Of a stretch of 53,588 nt of DNA, positions 1-15,223 are shown in pieces. Under the pieces are notes generated by a model. The model made no database searches and had not been told where the DNA came from. It saw only the letters and a list, made by a program, of their open reading frames with translations. This DNA is from Deltaproteobacteria bacterium (GTDB taxonomy: Bacteria; Myxococcota_A; Polyangia; JACPQR01), in contig JACPQR010000045.1 of assembly GCA_016190375.1 (NCBI GenBank), positions 1 through 53,588 on the forward strand, read 5' to 3'. The position numbers and the translations under genes are program-made. Position 1 is the stretch's first letter. Every line of letters begins with the position of its first letter.

Positions 1-7033
<7,033 letters not shown>

Positions 7034-7040
<7 letters not shown>

Positions 7041-7825
7041 GCGCGGCTTCCCCTAGCCCCTGGATCCCGCGGATGCGGCCCAACCCGGCCGCCCGCCTCC
7101 GCGTCTTCGCCTTCCCCTATGCCGGGGGCGGCGCGATGGTCACGTTCCGCGGCTGGGCGCAGGCGTTGCCGAAAGAGGTGGAGCTCTGCCCGGTGCAGCT
7201 CCCGGGCCGCGAGAACAGGCTCCGCGAGCGGCCGATCGGCGAGCTCGCCCCGCTCATCGACGAGCTCGTCCGTGCGCTCGGGCCGCTCTTCGACCGTCCG
7301 TTCGCCTTCTACGGTCACTGCCTCGGCGCCCTCATCGGCTTCGAGCTGGCGCGCAGGCTGCGCCGCGACGGGCGGCGCGAGCCGGTCCGGCTCTTCGTCT
7401 CGGGGCAGCGCGCGCCGCAGGTCGGCTACTCCGAGGAGGTCCGTCGCGTCTACCACCTGTCCGACGACGAGCTCATCGACGAGCTGCGCCGTCTCGGGGG
7501 CGTCCCCGAGGAGGTGCTCGCCGACCGCGAGTTCATGGGGGAGATGCTGCCGACGCTGCGCGCCGACTTCGGCATCTGCGGGAGGTACGTCTACCCGCCC
7601 GAGCCTCCCCTGGCCTCTCCCATCTCGGTCTACGGCGGCGCCGGAGACATCAAGATCACGGAGCAGACACTCGATGCCTGGCGCGAGCAGACGACGGGCG
7701 GCTTCAGCCTCCGCATGTTCCCGGGCGACCACTTCTTCGTGCACACCGCGCAGGTGGCCTTCCTCGAGTCGCTGGCCGAGGACATGAGGAGCACGATCGC
7801 CGGTCTCGACGGAAGCCCCGGGTGA
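7034..7825 (+). CDS. Type II (GrsT-like) thioesterase with Cys nucleophile
   Basis: This 263-residue alpha/beta hydrolase has the type II thioesterase pattern: FPYAGGG and LPGRENR near the N-terminus, the nucleophile elbow near residues 97-101, Asp in GGAGDIK and His in GDHFFVH. The elbow reads GHCLG, so the usual Ser is Cys (tgc at 7319-7321, read directly). Such enzymes normally hydrolyse stalled or mis-primed acyl groups from carrier proteins in trans. The gene starts 7 bases inside the end of the synthase gene and overlaps the next gene by 4, so the three are surely co-translated. The synthase has no release domain, so this protein could be the release enzyme, but that is inference. Confidence 0.92.
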
Positions 7826-8541
7826 CCGCCCGCCCTCTCGACCGCGGGGTGGTCCATGTTCACACGGGCCACATCGACCTCGCCTCGGGTGCGATCGGCG
7901 AGCTCGAGACCGTCCTCAGCGCCGACGAGAGGGCGCGCGCCGAGCGATTCTCCTTCGACCGCGACCGGGCTCGCTGGGTCGCCGCACGAGCCATGCTGCG
8001 CCAGGTGCTGGCGACGTACCTCGGCGAGGCCCCCGAGAGCCTGGCGTTTCGTTACGGCGAGCACGGCAAGCCCGCCGTCGATGGAAGCGAGCTCGAGCTC
8101 AACCTCTCCCACTCCGGCGCGCTCGCCGTCCTCGCGCTGACCCGGGGGTGCGCGGTCGGCGTGGACGTGGAGGAGGTCCGCCCCGTGCCCGACGCGGCGG
8201 AGCTCGTCGACCGCTACTTCCGGCCCTCGGAGCGTCGCGCGTTCCGCGCCGTTCCCGAGCCGCTGGTCTCCGCCACGTTCCTGAGGGCCTGGGTCCGCAA
8301 GGAGGCCGTGCTCAAGGCGATGGGGGAGGGGATCGGCGCGCTCGACTCCGTCGAGGTGACGGTCGCGCCGGAATCGCCCCCGGCCATCCTCGCACCCGAC
8401 AGCGCGGCTCACTGGAGTCTCCGCGACCTCGACGTCTCCCCCGCGCACATCGCTTCCCTGGCCGTCGCCGGCCCCTGCGAGGACGTCATGATCTCCGAAT
8501 GGCGCCCGTCGACCCCGTGTCGCCTTGACCGCGACGGGTGA
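7822..8541 (+). CDS. Sfp-type 4'-phosphopantetheinyl transferase
   Basis: This 239-residue protein carries the Sfp-group motifs NLSHSG, VGVDVE and WVRKEAVLKAMGEG, with the Mg-binding Asp/Glu of VDVE and the KE of the third motif intact. It would transfer phosphopantetheine from CoA to the Ser of the ACP and PCP in the adjacent synthase. The GTG start overlaps the thioesterase stop as GTGA, which fixes the start and places it in the same operon. The N-terminal region, with AARAMLRQVLATYL, fits the usual two-lobed family length of about 220-240 residues. The final residues run into the -35 region of the following toxin-antitoxin promoter. Confidence 0.93.
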   Translation: MTARPLDRGVVHVHTGHIDLASGAIGELETVLSADERARAERFSFDRDRARWVAARAMLRQVLATYLGEAPESLAFRYGEHGKPAVDGSELELNLSHSGALAVLALTRGCAVGVDVEEVRPVPDAAELVDRYFRPSERRAFRAVPEPLVSATFLRAWVRKEAVLKAMGEGIGALDSVEVTVAPESPPAILAPDSAAHWSLRDLDVSPAHIASLAVAGPCEDVMISEWRPSTPCRLDRDG

Positions 8542-8578
8542 TCGGTCTATGTAGAAGTCAGATGAAATCTACGTATAC
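8525..8578 (+). promoter_or_regulatory. Promoter and possible operator of the toxin-antitoxin pair
   Basis: TTGACC at 8525-8530 is separated by 17 bases from TATGTA at 8548-8553, a fair sigma-70 promoter with a weak -10. An interrupted inverted repeat, ATGTAGA (8549-8555) and TCTACGT (8568-8574), spans the -10 and the antitoxin start, and GTATAC lies at 8573-8578. Antitoxins of this class usually repress their own operon by binding such palindromes. The predicted transcription start falls near 8560, only a couple of bases before the ATG at 8562, so the message may be nearly leaderless. Confidence 0.4.
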
Positions 8579-8819
8579 GGTCACCGAGGCGCAGGCGCGG
8601 CTGCCTGGGCTCCTGCGGCAGGTCGCCAAGGGCGGCCCAGTCTGCATCCGCCGCCGCAACGAGACGGTTGCGTACCTCCTGTCCCGTGAGCGGATGGAGG
8701 CCATCGTCGAGACCTTGGAGATCCTGGGCAACCCTGGCGCGATGCGCGCGATCCGGGCCCACCGGACGGGAAAGATGCGATTCCTTCCGCTCGCGTCGCT
8801 CGACGCCGAAGACAGGTGA
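8562..8819 (+). CDS. Phd/YefM-family antitoxin
   Basis: This 85-residue protein begins with the Phd/YefM signature (TYTVTEAQARLPGLLRQV, then a central VCIRRRNETVAYLLS), a DNA-binding and dimerisation fold. The C-terminal half is polar and variable, as expected for the toxin-binding tail. An in-frame start exists at 8538, but the ATG at 8562 matches where the family begins and sits just after the predicted promoter. It overlaps the toxin gene by 4 bases (GTGA, 8816-8819). Inferred role: neutralise the toxin and repress the operon. Confidence 0.85.
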   Translation: MKSTYTVTEAQARLPGLLRQVAKGGPVCIRRRNETVAYLLSRERMEAIVETLEILGNPGAMRAIRAHRTGKMRFLPLASLDAEDR

Positions 8820-9106
8820 AGGTCGAGATCTCGCCGCAGGTCGCTGACTTCGTCCGGCGACAGGCGCCCGAGCCGCGTCGGATGCTGCGACGCGCGCTGA
8901 GAGCGCTGGCCGAGGATCGCGGCGACATCAAGCACCTGGAAGCGCCGCTCGACGAGTACTGCCGTCTGAGGGTGGACGGGTACCGGACCATCCTCCATTA
9001 CGCAGGCCGTGGAACGATCCAGTGTGTCTTCGCCGAGCGAAGGAGCATCGTCTACGAGGTCTTCGCTCAGGCGCTCGTGGACAAGCTCGTGGGCGTCGAC
9101 GAGTGA
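8816..9106 (+). CDS. RelE/ParE-superfamily toxin
   Basis: This 96-residue basic protein shows the RelE/ParE layout: beta strand (VEISPQVADFV), a helical Arg-rich stretch (RRMLRRALRALAE), then LRVDGYRTILHYAG and VFAERRSIVYEVFAQALVDKL. The pattern of R-V-x-x-Y-R-x-I followed by a xRxxVYE strand is typical. Members are either ribosome-dependent mRNA endonucleases or gyrase poisons; the sequence alone does not decide. It starts with GTG overlapping the antitoxin stop. It converges with the beta-helix gene 334 bases downstream. Confidence 0.85.
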   Translation: MKVEISPQVADFVRRQAPEPRRMLRRALRALAEDRGDIKHLEAPLDEYCRLRVDGYRTILHYAGRGTIQCVFAERRSIVYEVFAQALVDKLVGVDE

Positions 9107-9440
9107 GATCGACGTCCACGGTAGCGGCGCCCAGGTGGCCCGTCAAAGGCGAAGGCCGCTCCATGACTCCGCTCTAAGGACCCGCTCCGGGAGCTGCTGC
9201 TACCCCGGCCGACGCGGACGCTTCAGTCCGGTGGGCCCGAGCTTGGCGCGCGGCAGGCGCAGGGGGTGCGAGACGCAATCGGCGACCTGTGGCTCGGCGC
9301 GGGCATCCGCCCCCCTCCTCAGCTCACGGCGTCACTTGCGGACTTTCCGGGCCGATTTGCGGCAAGACGTGGGGCATCGGAACAGCTACCGCGGAAGGCC
9401 GCTCGAATTGGCTACGTGCGCCGTGCGCCGGTGCGTTCGG
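9107..9440. other. Intergenic stretch with no convincing gene
   Basis: The toxin gene (plus) and the beta-helix gene (minus) converge on these 334 bases. Both-strand translations give only Arg/Ser/Pro-rich frames without motifs. I saw no strong hairpin followed by a T-run. Confidence 0.5.
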
Positions 9441-10982
9441 TCATTCGGGCCCCGGAGCTGCGGCTCGACTCCTGGCCCGCGGCCCCGCGGCTCGACGCAG
9501 AGCCGTGAGCGCCATCATCAGGACCAGGAAGGTGACCGAGGGTGGCGTGCCGGGAGAGCCGCAGCCGCAACCCTGGTCCGAGTCGCTCGGGCCGGCGTCG
9601 TCGCCGGCGTCCGAGCCCGCATCGGCGTCCGAGTCGGCATCGGCATCCGAGTCGGTGTCCGAGTCAGTGTCCGAGTCCGCGTCCGAGTCCGCATCCGTGT
9701 CCGCGTCGGCGTCACCGTCACCGAGAGGCTTGAAGCCTTCCTCGGGAATCCAGCCGGGGTTGGCCGCGCCCGTCCATTCGTATGCGCCCGGGTCCGGTGC
9801 GCCGTCGGCACGAGGTGTCCCGTTGAAGTCACGCTCCGCCGCGTACCCGGGATCCCCGGCATCGAGCAGCGGCGAGCCCTCGGTCGGGTAGAGGTTCCAG
9901 CCGGCCGCGTCGAGGAAGTCCACCGCGCTCGATCGGCCCGCGATCGTTCCCTCGCCCGGCGCCTCGCCGGCGACGACGTTGCCGGCGACGACGGTCGTGC
10001 CCGCCCCGGTGGGGAAGGCGAGCGCCGTCCCCGCCTCGCAGTACAAGGCGTTGTTCGCGACCACGAGCCCGGCACCCGTCTCCCAGCCGCTGCCGCGGAA
10101 GCAGGAGCCGCCCGGGTTGAAGAGCGTGTTGTGCACGAAGACGAGGTCGGCGGGCGTCACCCCCTGGTGGGGCTGCGACGCGAACGCGCTGCCGGCCGCC
10201 ACCATCACGACGTTGTTGCGGACGATGGCCTCGGCGGCGATCTGCATGCCGTTGTCCGCGCTCGTGTGGACGAAGTTCCCCTCGACGACGTTCGGTCCGA
10301 GACCGTCCGCGCCGTACATCGTGATGCCCGGGTAGTTCGTGCGCAGGATCACGTTGTCGCGGACCACGTTCGAGTAGGAGCCCTTCTTGATCTCGATACC
10401 GTCGCCCTGGCCCCCGCCGGGATCGTGGCAGAAGTTTCCCTCGATGAGCGAGTCGTGGATCCGGCAGGCCGATTCGTTGCACCCGAGGTAGAAGCACTCG
10501 CCCGCGTCGCCCGACGTGTCGAACACCTCGTTGCGGCGGATCGTGAGGAACGCGTAGTCGTCGCCCTCCCGGTTCGCCGAGATCCCGACGTCCCCCGTCC
10601 CGTGGATCCTCATGTCCTCGATGACGCCGTGATCGGACGCCGCGAGGCGGATCCCGTGCGATCCGCCGGCGATCTCCAGCCCGCGGAGCACGTAGTAGCT
10701 GCCGCCCAGGTTGATCTGGTTCTGCGATGCGTCGCCGGACAGCACCGGCCGCTCCCCCGGCCCCGCCGTCACGACGATCGGCGCGTCCTCGGTCCCGTCC
10801 CACTGCACCTCGAAGAACCCCTGACGCTCGTACGTTCCGGCGTGGACGGTCACCGTGTCGCCCGCGACCAGCCCCGCGAGCACGGCGTACAGGTCCTCGC
10901 CCTCCGAGACCTCGTAGTCGGCGGCCGAGGCCGCGGCGGGCCGCTGGAGCGCGAGAGCCAGGATCGCCATGCGGAGATGCAC
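9441..10982 (-). CDS. Secreted right-handed beta-helix protein with MYXO-CTERM-like tail
   Basis: From the GTG at 10982 the protein starts MHLRMAILALAL..AAASA, a signal peptide; an ATG at 10970 is the alternative. The body has the rungs of a pectate-lyase-like beta helix (repeated short G/N/V segments such as GLEIAGGSHGIRL, NEVFDTSG, NNVVMVA, ending in DPGAYEW), a fold usually involved in binding or cleaving polysaccharide. A spacer of about 40 residues made of Asp-Ala/Asp-Ser/Asp-Thr repeats follows, then GCGCG, a hydrophobic segment (VTFLVLMMALTAL) and an Arg cluster. That Cys-Gly/hydrophobic/Arg order matches the MYXO-CTERM sorting signal of myxobacteria, so surface anchoring after C-terminal processing is likely. 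The substrate is unknown. The six-base period of the DNA at 9595-9720 is explained by these codons. Confidence 0.85.
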   Translation of the reverse strand: MHLRMAILALALQRPAAASAADYEVSEGEDLYAVLAGLVAGDTVTVHAGTYERQGFFEVQWDGTEDAPIVVTAGPGERPVLSGDASQNQINLGGSYYVLRGLEIAGGSHGIRLAASDHGVIEDMRIHGTGDVGISANREGDDYAFLTIRRNEVFDTSGDAGECFYLGCNESACRIHDSLIEGNFCHDPGGGQGDGIEIKKGSYSNVVRDNVILRTNYPGITMYGADGLGPNVVEGNFVHTSADNGMQIAAEAIVRNNVVMVAAGSAFASQPHQGVTPADLVFVHNTLFNPGGSCFRGSGWETGAGLVVANNALYCEAGTALAFPTGAGTTVVAGNVVAGEAPGEGTIAGRSSAVDFLDAAGWNLYPTEGSPLLDAGDPGYAAERDFNGTPRADGAPDPGAYEWTGAANPGWIPEEGFKPLGDGDADADTDADSDADSDTDSDTDSDADADSDADAGSDAGDDAGPSDSDQGCGCGSPGTPPSVTFLVLMMALTALRRAAGPRARSRAAAPGPE

Positions 10983-11046
10983 GACCGCGATGCTATCGCA
11001 ACTGCCGGCCGGCGGAAGTGTGGTCAGTGGTTGGTCCGCCCGTACA

Positions 11047-11064
11047 CGTGCCCGTGCCCGTGCC
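11047..11064. repeat. Short hexamer run, three CGTGCC units
   Basis: Three perfect CGTGCC units are followed by a partial fourth. The run lies outside any intact gene, just beyond the 3' side of the uroporphyrinogen-decarboxylase-like scrap on the minus strand. Three units could arise by chance in GC-rich DNA, but similar six-base periods recur in this window. Confidence 0.4.
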
Positions 11065-11076
11065 CGATCCGGGATT

Positions 11077-11181
11077 CGGCAGGGTGTGCTGGATGTCGAT
11101 CGACCCATGGAAGCAGATGTGCGCGCCGTACTCCTTCTTCAGCGCGCTAGCGAGTGCGCCGCGAAGGCAGGAGCGGATCAT
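11077..11181 (-). pseudogene. Fragment resembling the C-terminal part of a uroporphyrinogen decarboxylase-family protein
   Basis: A minus-strand frame from 11181 reads ALKKEYGAHICFHGSIDIQ and then HTLP at about 11145-11077. This resembles the conserved stretch of uroporphyrinogen decarboxylase/methyltransferase-family proteins (LKREFG....F.GGIDTQ..LPFGTPEEV). The match stops at LP, where the usual FGTPEEV is replaced by Gly/Thr residues coded by a hexamer run. Nothing recognisable lies upstream, so only about 25 residues survive. It is best read as a decayed relic, not an expressed gene. Confidence 0.5.
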
Positions 11182-11265
11182 GAGAGGCCTTTGCAGGGTC
11201 GTACTGGCCGTTGCCTTCGTCGCGGTCGCCGCGGTCGCATTGCTGGCCGACGGCTCAGGATGGGA

Positions 11266-11718
11266 TCAGCGCACACCGGCCTCCCTGCGGATCGGCCTCA
11301 GCAGGATCCGGAGCTCCACCTCGTCGGTCGTGATGGGTTCCTCGTCGAGGTCATCGGACAGCGAAGCCGTGAGGCGATAGCGCCCCGAGGAAAGCCTGGG
11401 CAGCAGATCGACGATCTCGAAGGGCTCCCGCGTGCAGCAGGGCCCGGCGTCGACGAAGTACACGTTCTCCCAGACCAGCCGTCCCATCGAGTAGAGCCGC
11501 AGCGTCACGACGGGCTCCTCTGCTTCGCGGCAATCCGTGTCCACGAACTCACCGACCACCTCCACCGGGACGTTCGTGCCTGCCAGGTAGGACGAACCGT
11601 CCTCCGGCGACCGGATCTCGATCCAGTTGGGAGGGCACTGAGCGTCGGCTCGGGCCGAGGTCGAACCCAGCCAGACCGAGGCAACGACGAATGCGAGCAG
11701 GACGTGCTTGGCAAACAT
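11266..11718 (-). CDS. Secreted protein of unknown function, paralogue of the upstream gene
   Basis: This 150-residue protein starts with a clear signal peptide (MFAKHVLLAFVVASVWLG..ARADA). A good ribosome-binding site (AAAGGAGAT) lies 7-8 bases upstream of the ATG. The mature part has four Cys and a single compact domain: a strand-rich first half (SPEDGSSYLAGTNVPVEVVG), then LVWENVYFVDAGPCC and EPFEIVDLLPRLSSGRYRL. The gene upstream on the same strand encodes a protein with the same signal, the same WENxYFV and EPFEIxDLLPxL blocks and matching Cys, so this is a tandem duplication. The layout suggests a small Ig-like or carbohydrate-binding-like domain, but I do not recognise the family. Confidence 0.75.
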   Translation of the reverse strand: MFAKHVLLAFVVASVWLGSTSARADAQCPPNWIEIRSPEDGSSYLAGTNVPVEVVGEFVDTDCREAEEPVVTLRLYSMGRLVWENVYFVDAGPCCTREPFEIVDLLPRLSSGRYRLTASLSDDLDEEPITTDEVELRILLRPIRREAGVR

Positions 11719-11786
11719 GACGTGATCTCCTTTCGTGAACGCACGAGGACGTGCTTCGGTGAAGTGATGTCCAGGTCGAGCCGTGG

Positions 11787-12254
11787 TCAGCGGACGCGCA
11801 TGGACTGTCGGATGAGCGGGCCGCGCACGACACGGACGCCGCGGTCGGTGGTGCAGTACGGAGCAGTGTGGAAGTTGTCGGAGATCCCGGCCTCGAGGAC
11901 GTAGTCACCGACGGGCAGCCCCGGCAGCAGGTCGTTGATCTCGAAGGGCTCCGGCTCCCAGCAGTTGCCGGGCCCGACGAAGTAGAAGTTCTCCCAGGTG
12001 ATGTCGTCTCCGGAGTACAGCCTCACGAGCACGTAGTGCTCTCGCGGCCCGATGCAATTCGTGTTGACCATCGCTCCGATGAGATCGAGCTCGATGGGCC
12101 TTTCCTGCCGGTAGGTGTCACCCTCCGCTGGCCATGCGAACTCGAGGTACGAGCCTTCACGGCACTCCTCGGGATCGGCCATGGCGGTGCTGCTCCCCAG
12201 CAAGACCGAGGAGACGACGAAGACGAATGCTAGCGAGGTGCGCGTGGCGAACAT
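11787..12254 (-). CDS. Secreted protein of unknown function, paralogue of the downstream gene
   Basis: This 155-residue protein has a signal peptide (MFATRTSLAFVFVVSSVLLG..AMA) and a GGAAGGAGAT ribosome-binding site before the ATG at 12254. Blocks shared with the neighbour are the WPAEGDTY/SPEDGSSY strand, WENFYFVGPGNC and EPFEINDLLPGLPVGDYVL. Cysteines near residues 31, 67, 98 and 134 probably form disulphides. Only 68 bases separate it from the next gene, so the two probably form an operon. The conserved 'dimension' phrases recall other short exported myxobacterial proteins, but I can assign no function. Confidence 0.75.
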   Translation of the reverse strand: MFATRTSLAFVFVVSSVLLGSSTAMADPEECREGSYLEFAWPAEGDTYRQERPIELDLIGAMVNTNCIGPREHYVLVRLYSGDDITWENFYFVGPGNCWEPEPFEINDLLPGLPVGDYVLEAGISDNFHTAPYCTTDRGVRVVRGPLIRQSMRVR

Positions 12255-12456
12255 GATGGGATCTCCTTCCGTGATGGGAGCCGCCTCATTCGACGGCCTG
12301 CCTCCAGGGCCCGCGCCGTGCGAGGTGCGTGCCACTGACGCCGCCCGGCAGCACGCCTCACGCCGGCGCGCCGATTCCCGATCGCCGTCATCAGCACTCG
12401 CCCGCGAGCTCCCATGCGTGCTGACGACTGCCCCCCTCGTGCTGGCGGGTCCACCC

Positions 12457-12958
12457 TCACGGGAGCAGTGGCGCACGCACTTCCGCTTGCGCGGCACCCG
12501 CCTCCTTCCAGCCCCACCGCCGGTAGATCGCGCGTCCTTCGTCCGACGCGAGCCACAGGGCGAACCGCCGCGCCTCGGCCGACCGCGGTGTGCCTGCGAC
12601 CACCGCGATCCCCGTCGTGCGCCGCACCTCGACCGCCTCGGGCAGCGGCACGACCTCGACGTCGACGTCGGGCACACGGTCGAAGTTCCGCCATCCGAAG
12701 GCGACGTCGACCTCGCGCCTCCGGATGATTCCAAGGAGGTCCCCGCAGCCCTTCGCGCGCGCCACGATCTTCTCACGGATGGGCTGGACCATCACGGCGC
12801 GGCAGCCGACCTCGTCCCACAACCCGAGCGTGCATCCCTCGACCGCGATCCCAATGCGCAAGCCTTGGCGAATCGGCGAGGAGCCTGGACAGGTCGGGCT
12901 CGGCCGGGCACGGAATCCGCGAGACGAGGTACTCGCCGAACGTCATCCCGTACTCGCC
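12457..12958 (-). pseudogene. Truncated, frameshifted periplasmic-binding-protein-fold gene
   Basis: Two minus-strand frames together encode the C-terminal two thirds of a paralogue of the intact protein at 24684-25430. The first frame gives GMTFGEYLVSRIPC..LLADSP (about 12958-12865), matching GMRESVLLVPSD..IDDL of the intact copy. The second continues from about 12861 with RIGIAVEGCTLGLWDEVGC, a conserved GC, VDVAFGW and EARRFALWLASDEGRAIY. A one-base shift near 12861-12865 separates them, and the first 80 or so residues of the family are missing. Both defects indicate a dead gene, although the frameshift alone could be a sequencing error. Cysteines in the second part line up with those of the intact copy. 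Confidence 0.7.
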
Positions 12959-13084
12959 GTTGCCGGGAGCTCCCCGCGCGGGATCTGCAGCGCCGTTCCC
13001 GGGGGGTCCCTCGTGTCTTCGTGTCTTCAACTCCTCCGGGCGAGCGGACCAATCGCGTGCGGTTCTGCCCGCGGTGGCGGCGGG

Positions 13085-13327
13085 TCACTCCGCCGGGGGC
13101 GGAGAATCATCCGCAGCGGGGAGGCGGACGTCACAGAAACCCTCTTCCGCGCACTCGGCGGAGAGCGAATCGAGGATCGGGCAGGGGCCGCTGCACTCCG
13201 GCTGCTCTTCCTCGCACTCTGGGATCGCGGCGGCGAGATCGTCGGCCAGCTCGGCCGGGACCGACGCCACGTCGCGACCGCAGCAGGGATCGAGGTTGAC
13301 CAGGCTGCAGTCCTCGTCGCATTTCCT
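13085..13327 (-). pseudogene. Remnant of a Cys-rich secreted protein
   Basis: The last 80 or so codons of a minus-strand frame read KCDEDCSLVNLDPCCGRDVA, a helix, then CEEEQPECSGPCPI and AECAEEGFCDV. Paired Cys with a CC motif and a final C..G.C resemble short disulphide-rich lipoproteins common in myxobacteria. The frame continues upstream to 13507, but that part is Arg/Pro-rich without a signal peptide or Cys pattern, so the true N-terminus seems lost. It sits beside the broken binding-protein copy, consistent with a decaying segment. It may instead be a small intact gene with an unusual start. Confidence 0.4.
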
Positions 13328-13510
13328 CCACTTCCTCTCTCCCTGCAGTCGCGGCGTTGCACCGGCCGTGCCGGTTCGGAAACATGGGCAGCACGCGGTA
13401 CGTCGCGGGCCAGGCGGAAGGGCCTCCCCCTCACCTTGGTGGCAGCGACCCACAGCCGCCGGGGAAACGCGACCGTTCCGGGGGGCACGAGGCGTGCAGT
13501 TCGGCACCGC

Positions 13511-15220
13511 ATGAGGGAACGAAACGCGACATCGATCGAGGTCCCCGGGGTGCCGAGGCTCGGCGGAGCGGGACTCTGTCGGCTGTCACTCCTGCTGGGG
13601 GCGGCGCTGGCGAGCTCGTGCACCGAGCCGGCCGGCCAGGAGCCATCCGCCGCCAGGGCGCACGACGCGAGCGCGACGGACGCAGACGAGGGCCCGGACG
13701 CCATCGACGCACCGAGCCCGGACAGCGGAGGAGGCGAGACCGGCTGCAGCAGGACCGTGGGGCCGTCCGATCGCTTCGGCGGGCGAACGACGATCACCGG
13801 CGAGGCGACGGGCTTCTTCCATCTCGAGGAGATCGACGGTGCGAGCTGGCTCGTCACTCCCGAAGGAAACGCCTTCTTCGCCGTCTCGGTCGAGTACGTC
13901 CACCCGAGCTGGGAGTCGATGGAGACGTACGAGCGCCTGTACGGGAACGACCGCGACCGGTGGGCGCAGGACACCGTCGACACTCTGGGCCGGATCGGGA
14001 TCAACACGATTGGCAGCGACCACTTCGACCCGCGCTACGAGTGGCTCACCGCGCTCGAGGGAGCCCAGCCCCGCATGCCCTACCTCTTGAACCTCGGAAA
14101 CCCCGACACCGCGGGCCCGATGCCGAACGGGTACGCGATGAGAGGCGCGAGGGACCACGGTCGGGTCGTCCGCTGGCCCGATGTCTTCGACCCGGCCGAG
14201 GAGCGGCGCATGGCGGAGCGCATCTCGATGATCGTGTCCCGGACCGCGGACGACGAGTACCTGATCGGCTACCTGACGAACACCGAGCCCAACCAGAGCG
14301 TCTTCGGCTACTTCTCCGACTGGTGGCAGGACACCGTGCGCCAGGCATCGGGCACGCCGGGCAAGCAGGCGTACGTCGATCACATGGAGGCGCGCTACGG
14401 CACGATCGAGGCGTTCAAGGCCGTGTACGGAGGTGAGCCCGACGGGCTCGAGGAGCTTCTGCCCACACTGACGATCAGGACCGACTGGTTCTTGCCGCTC
14501 GACCTGTCGACGCTGACACCCGCGGAGATCACCGGTCTGGCCGACCGGATCCGCCCTTCGATGGAGGCCATCAACGCCCTCGAATCGTGGGACGACCTGT
14601 CCGGTTACGCCGAGCCCGATTACCTCGAGTTCGTGACCCAGGCGCGATGGGACGCGTACGACGATCACGGCGCCTTCCTCGCGACCATCGCCGCCAGGTA
14701 CGCGTCGATCTGCCACGACGCGATCCGCGCGTCCGATCCGGATCACCTGATCCTCGGGCCCAAGCACATGGCCGGCCACCACGCGTACGGACTGCCGCGC
14801 GTGGTCGCCGTCGCCGAGGCTCCGTTCCAGGACGCGATGGCGCTGAACAGCTACCTCGAGGTCGAGACCCCGAGCCCGCCCCAGATCGAGGGGATCCTCG
14901 AGGTCCACGAGCGAACCGGGCTGCCGATCATTTTCTCGGAGATGGGCGGTTTCATGGCAGCCGACCACCCGATCTACGGAGGCGGAGACGACGTGGACTT
15001 CTACGTCAAGGTCGCGAACCAGGACGAGCGCGGCGCCCGCTACGACAACTACCTGACGATGATCGCCCGGAGCCTTCCGATGGTCTTCGGTGCGAGCTAC
15101 TACTCCACGTACGATCACGCTGGCGCGAACTGGGGCGTGCTCAGCGGGAGCGACTTCGAGCCCTACCAGCCTCTCGCCTGCGCGATCGGGGACTGGAGCT
15201 TCCGGATCTACGACCGCTGA
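13511..15220 (+). CDS. Glycoside-hydrolase-like lipoprotein (clan GH-A type, agarase-like)
   Basis: This 569-residue protein starts with a hydrophobic signal ending LASSC (Cys 37), then an Ala/Asp/Ser-rich linker. The catalytic-like part begins with WLVTPEGNAFFAVSVEYV, a phrase like the start of GH50/GH42-type beta-agarases and related TIM-barrel enzymes (W-L-V-P-x-G-x-x-F-F). Candidate catalytic residues are the Glu in TNTEPN (acid/base, after strand 4) and the Glu in IIFSEMGG (nucleophile, strand 7), the spacing expected for clan GH-A. It probably acts on an extracellular polysaccharide from the outer membrane. ATG at 13511 is chosen because it precedes a charged n-region; GTG at 13541 is possible. 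It converges with the kinase gene, with 3 bases between the stops. Confidence 0.75.
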   Translation: MRERNATSIEVPGVPRLGGAGLCRLSLLLGAALASSCTEPAGQEPSAARAHDASATDADEGPDAIDAPSPDSGGGETGCSRTVGPSDRFGGRTTITGEATGFFHLEEIDGASWLVTPEGNAFFAVSVEYVHPSWESMETYERLYGNDRDRWAQDTVDTLGRIGINTIGSDHFDPRYEWLTALEGAQPRMPYLLNLGNPDTAGPMPNGYAMRGARDHGRVVRWPDVFDPAEERRMAERISMIVSRTADDEYLIGYLTNTEPNQSVFGYFSDWWQDTVRQASGTPGKQAYVDHMEARYGTIEAFKAVYGGEPDGLEELLPTLTIRTDWFLPLDLSTLTPAEITGLADRIRPSMEAINALESWDDLSGYAEPDYLEFVTQARWDAYDDHGAFLATIAARYASICHDAIRASDPDHLILGPKHMAGHHAYGLPRVVAVAEAPFQDAMALNSYLEVETPSPPQIEGILEVHERTGLPIIFSEMGGFMAADHPIYGGGDDVDFYVKVANQDERGARYDNYLTMIARSLPMVFGASYYSTYDHAGANWGVLSGSDFEPYQPLACAIGDWSFRIYDR

Positions 15221-15223
15221 CCG

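Noticed and set aside
9009..11150. Plus-strand open frame of 713 codons
   Set aside because: It is opposite the beta-helix gene; its VRVRVRVR run is the reverse reading of the Asp-rich spacer.
12230..12776. Minus-strand frames of 150-330 codons over the binding-protein relic
   Set aside because: Only the parts matching the paralogue and the gene at 11787-12254 have support; the joined long frames are chance read-through.
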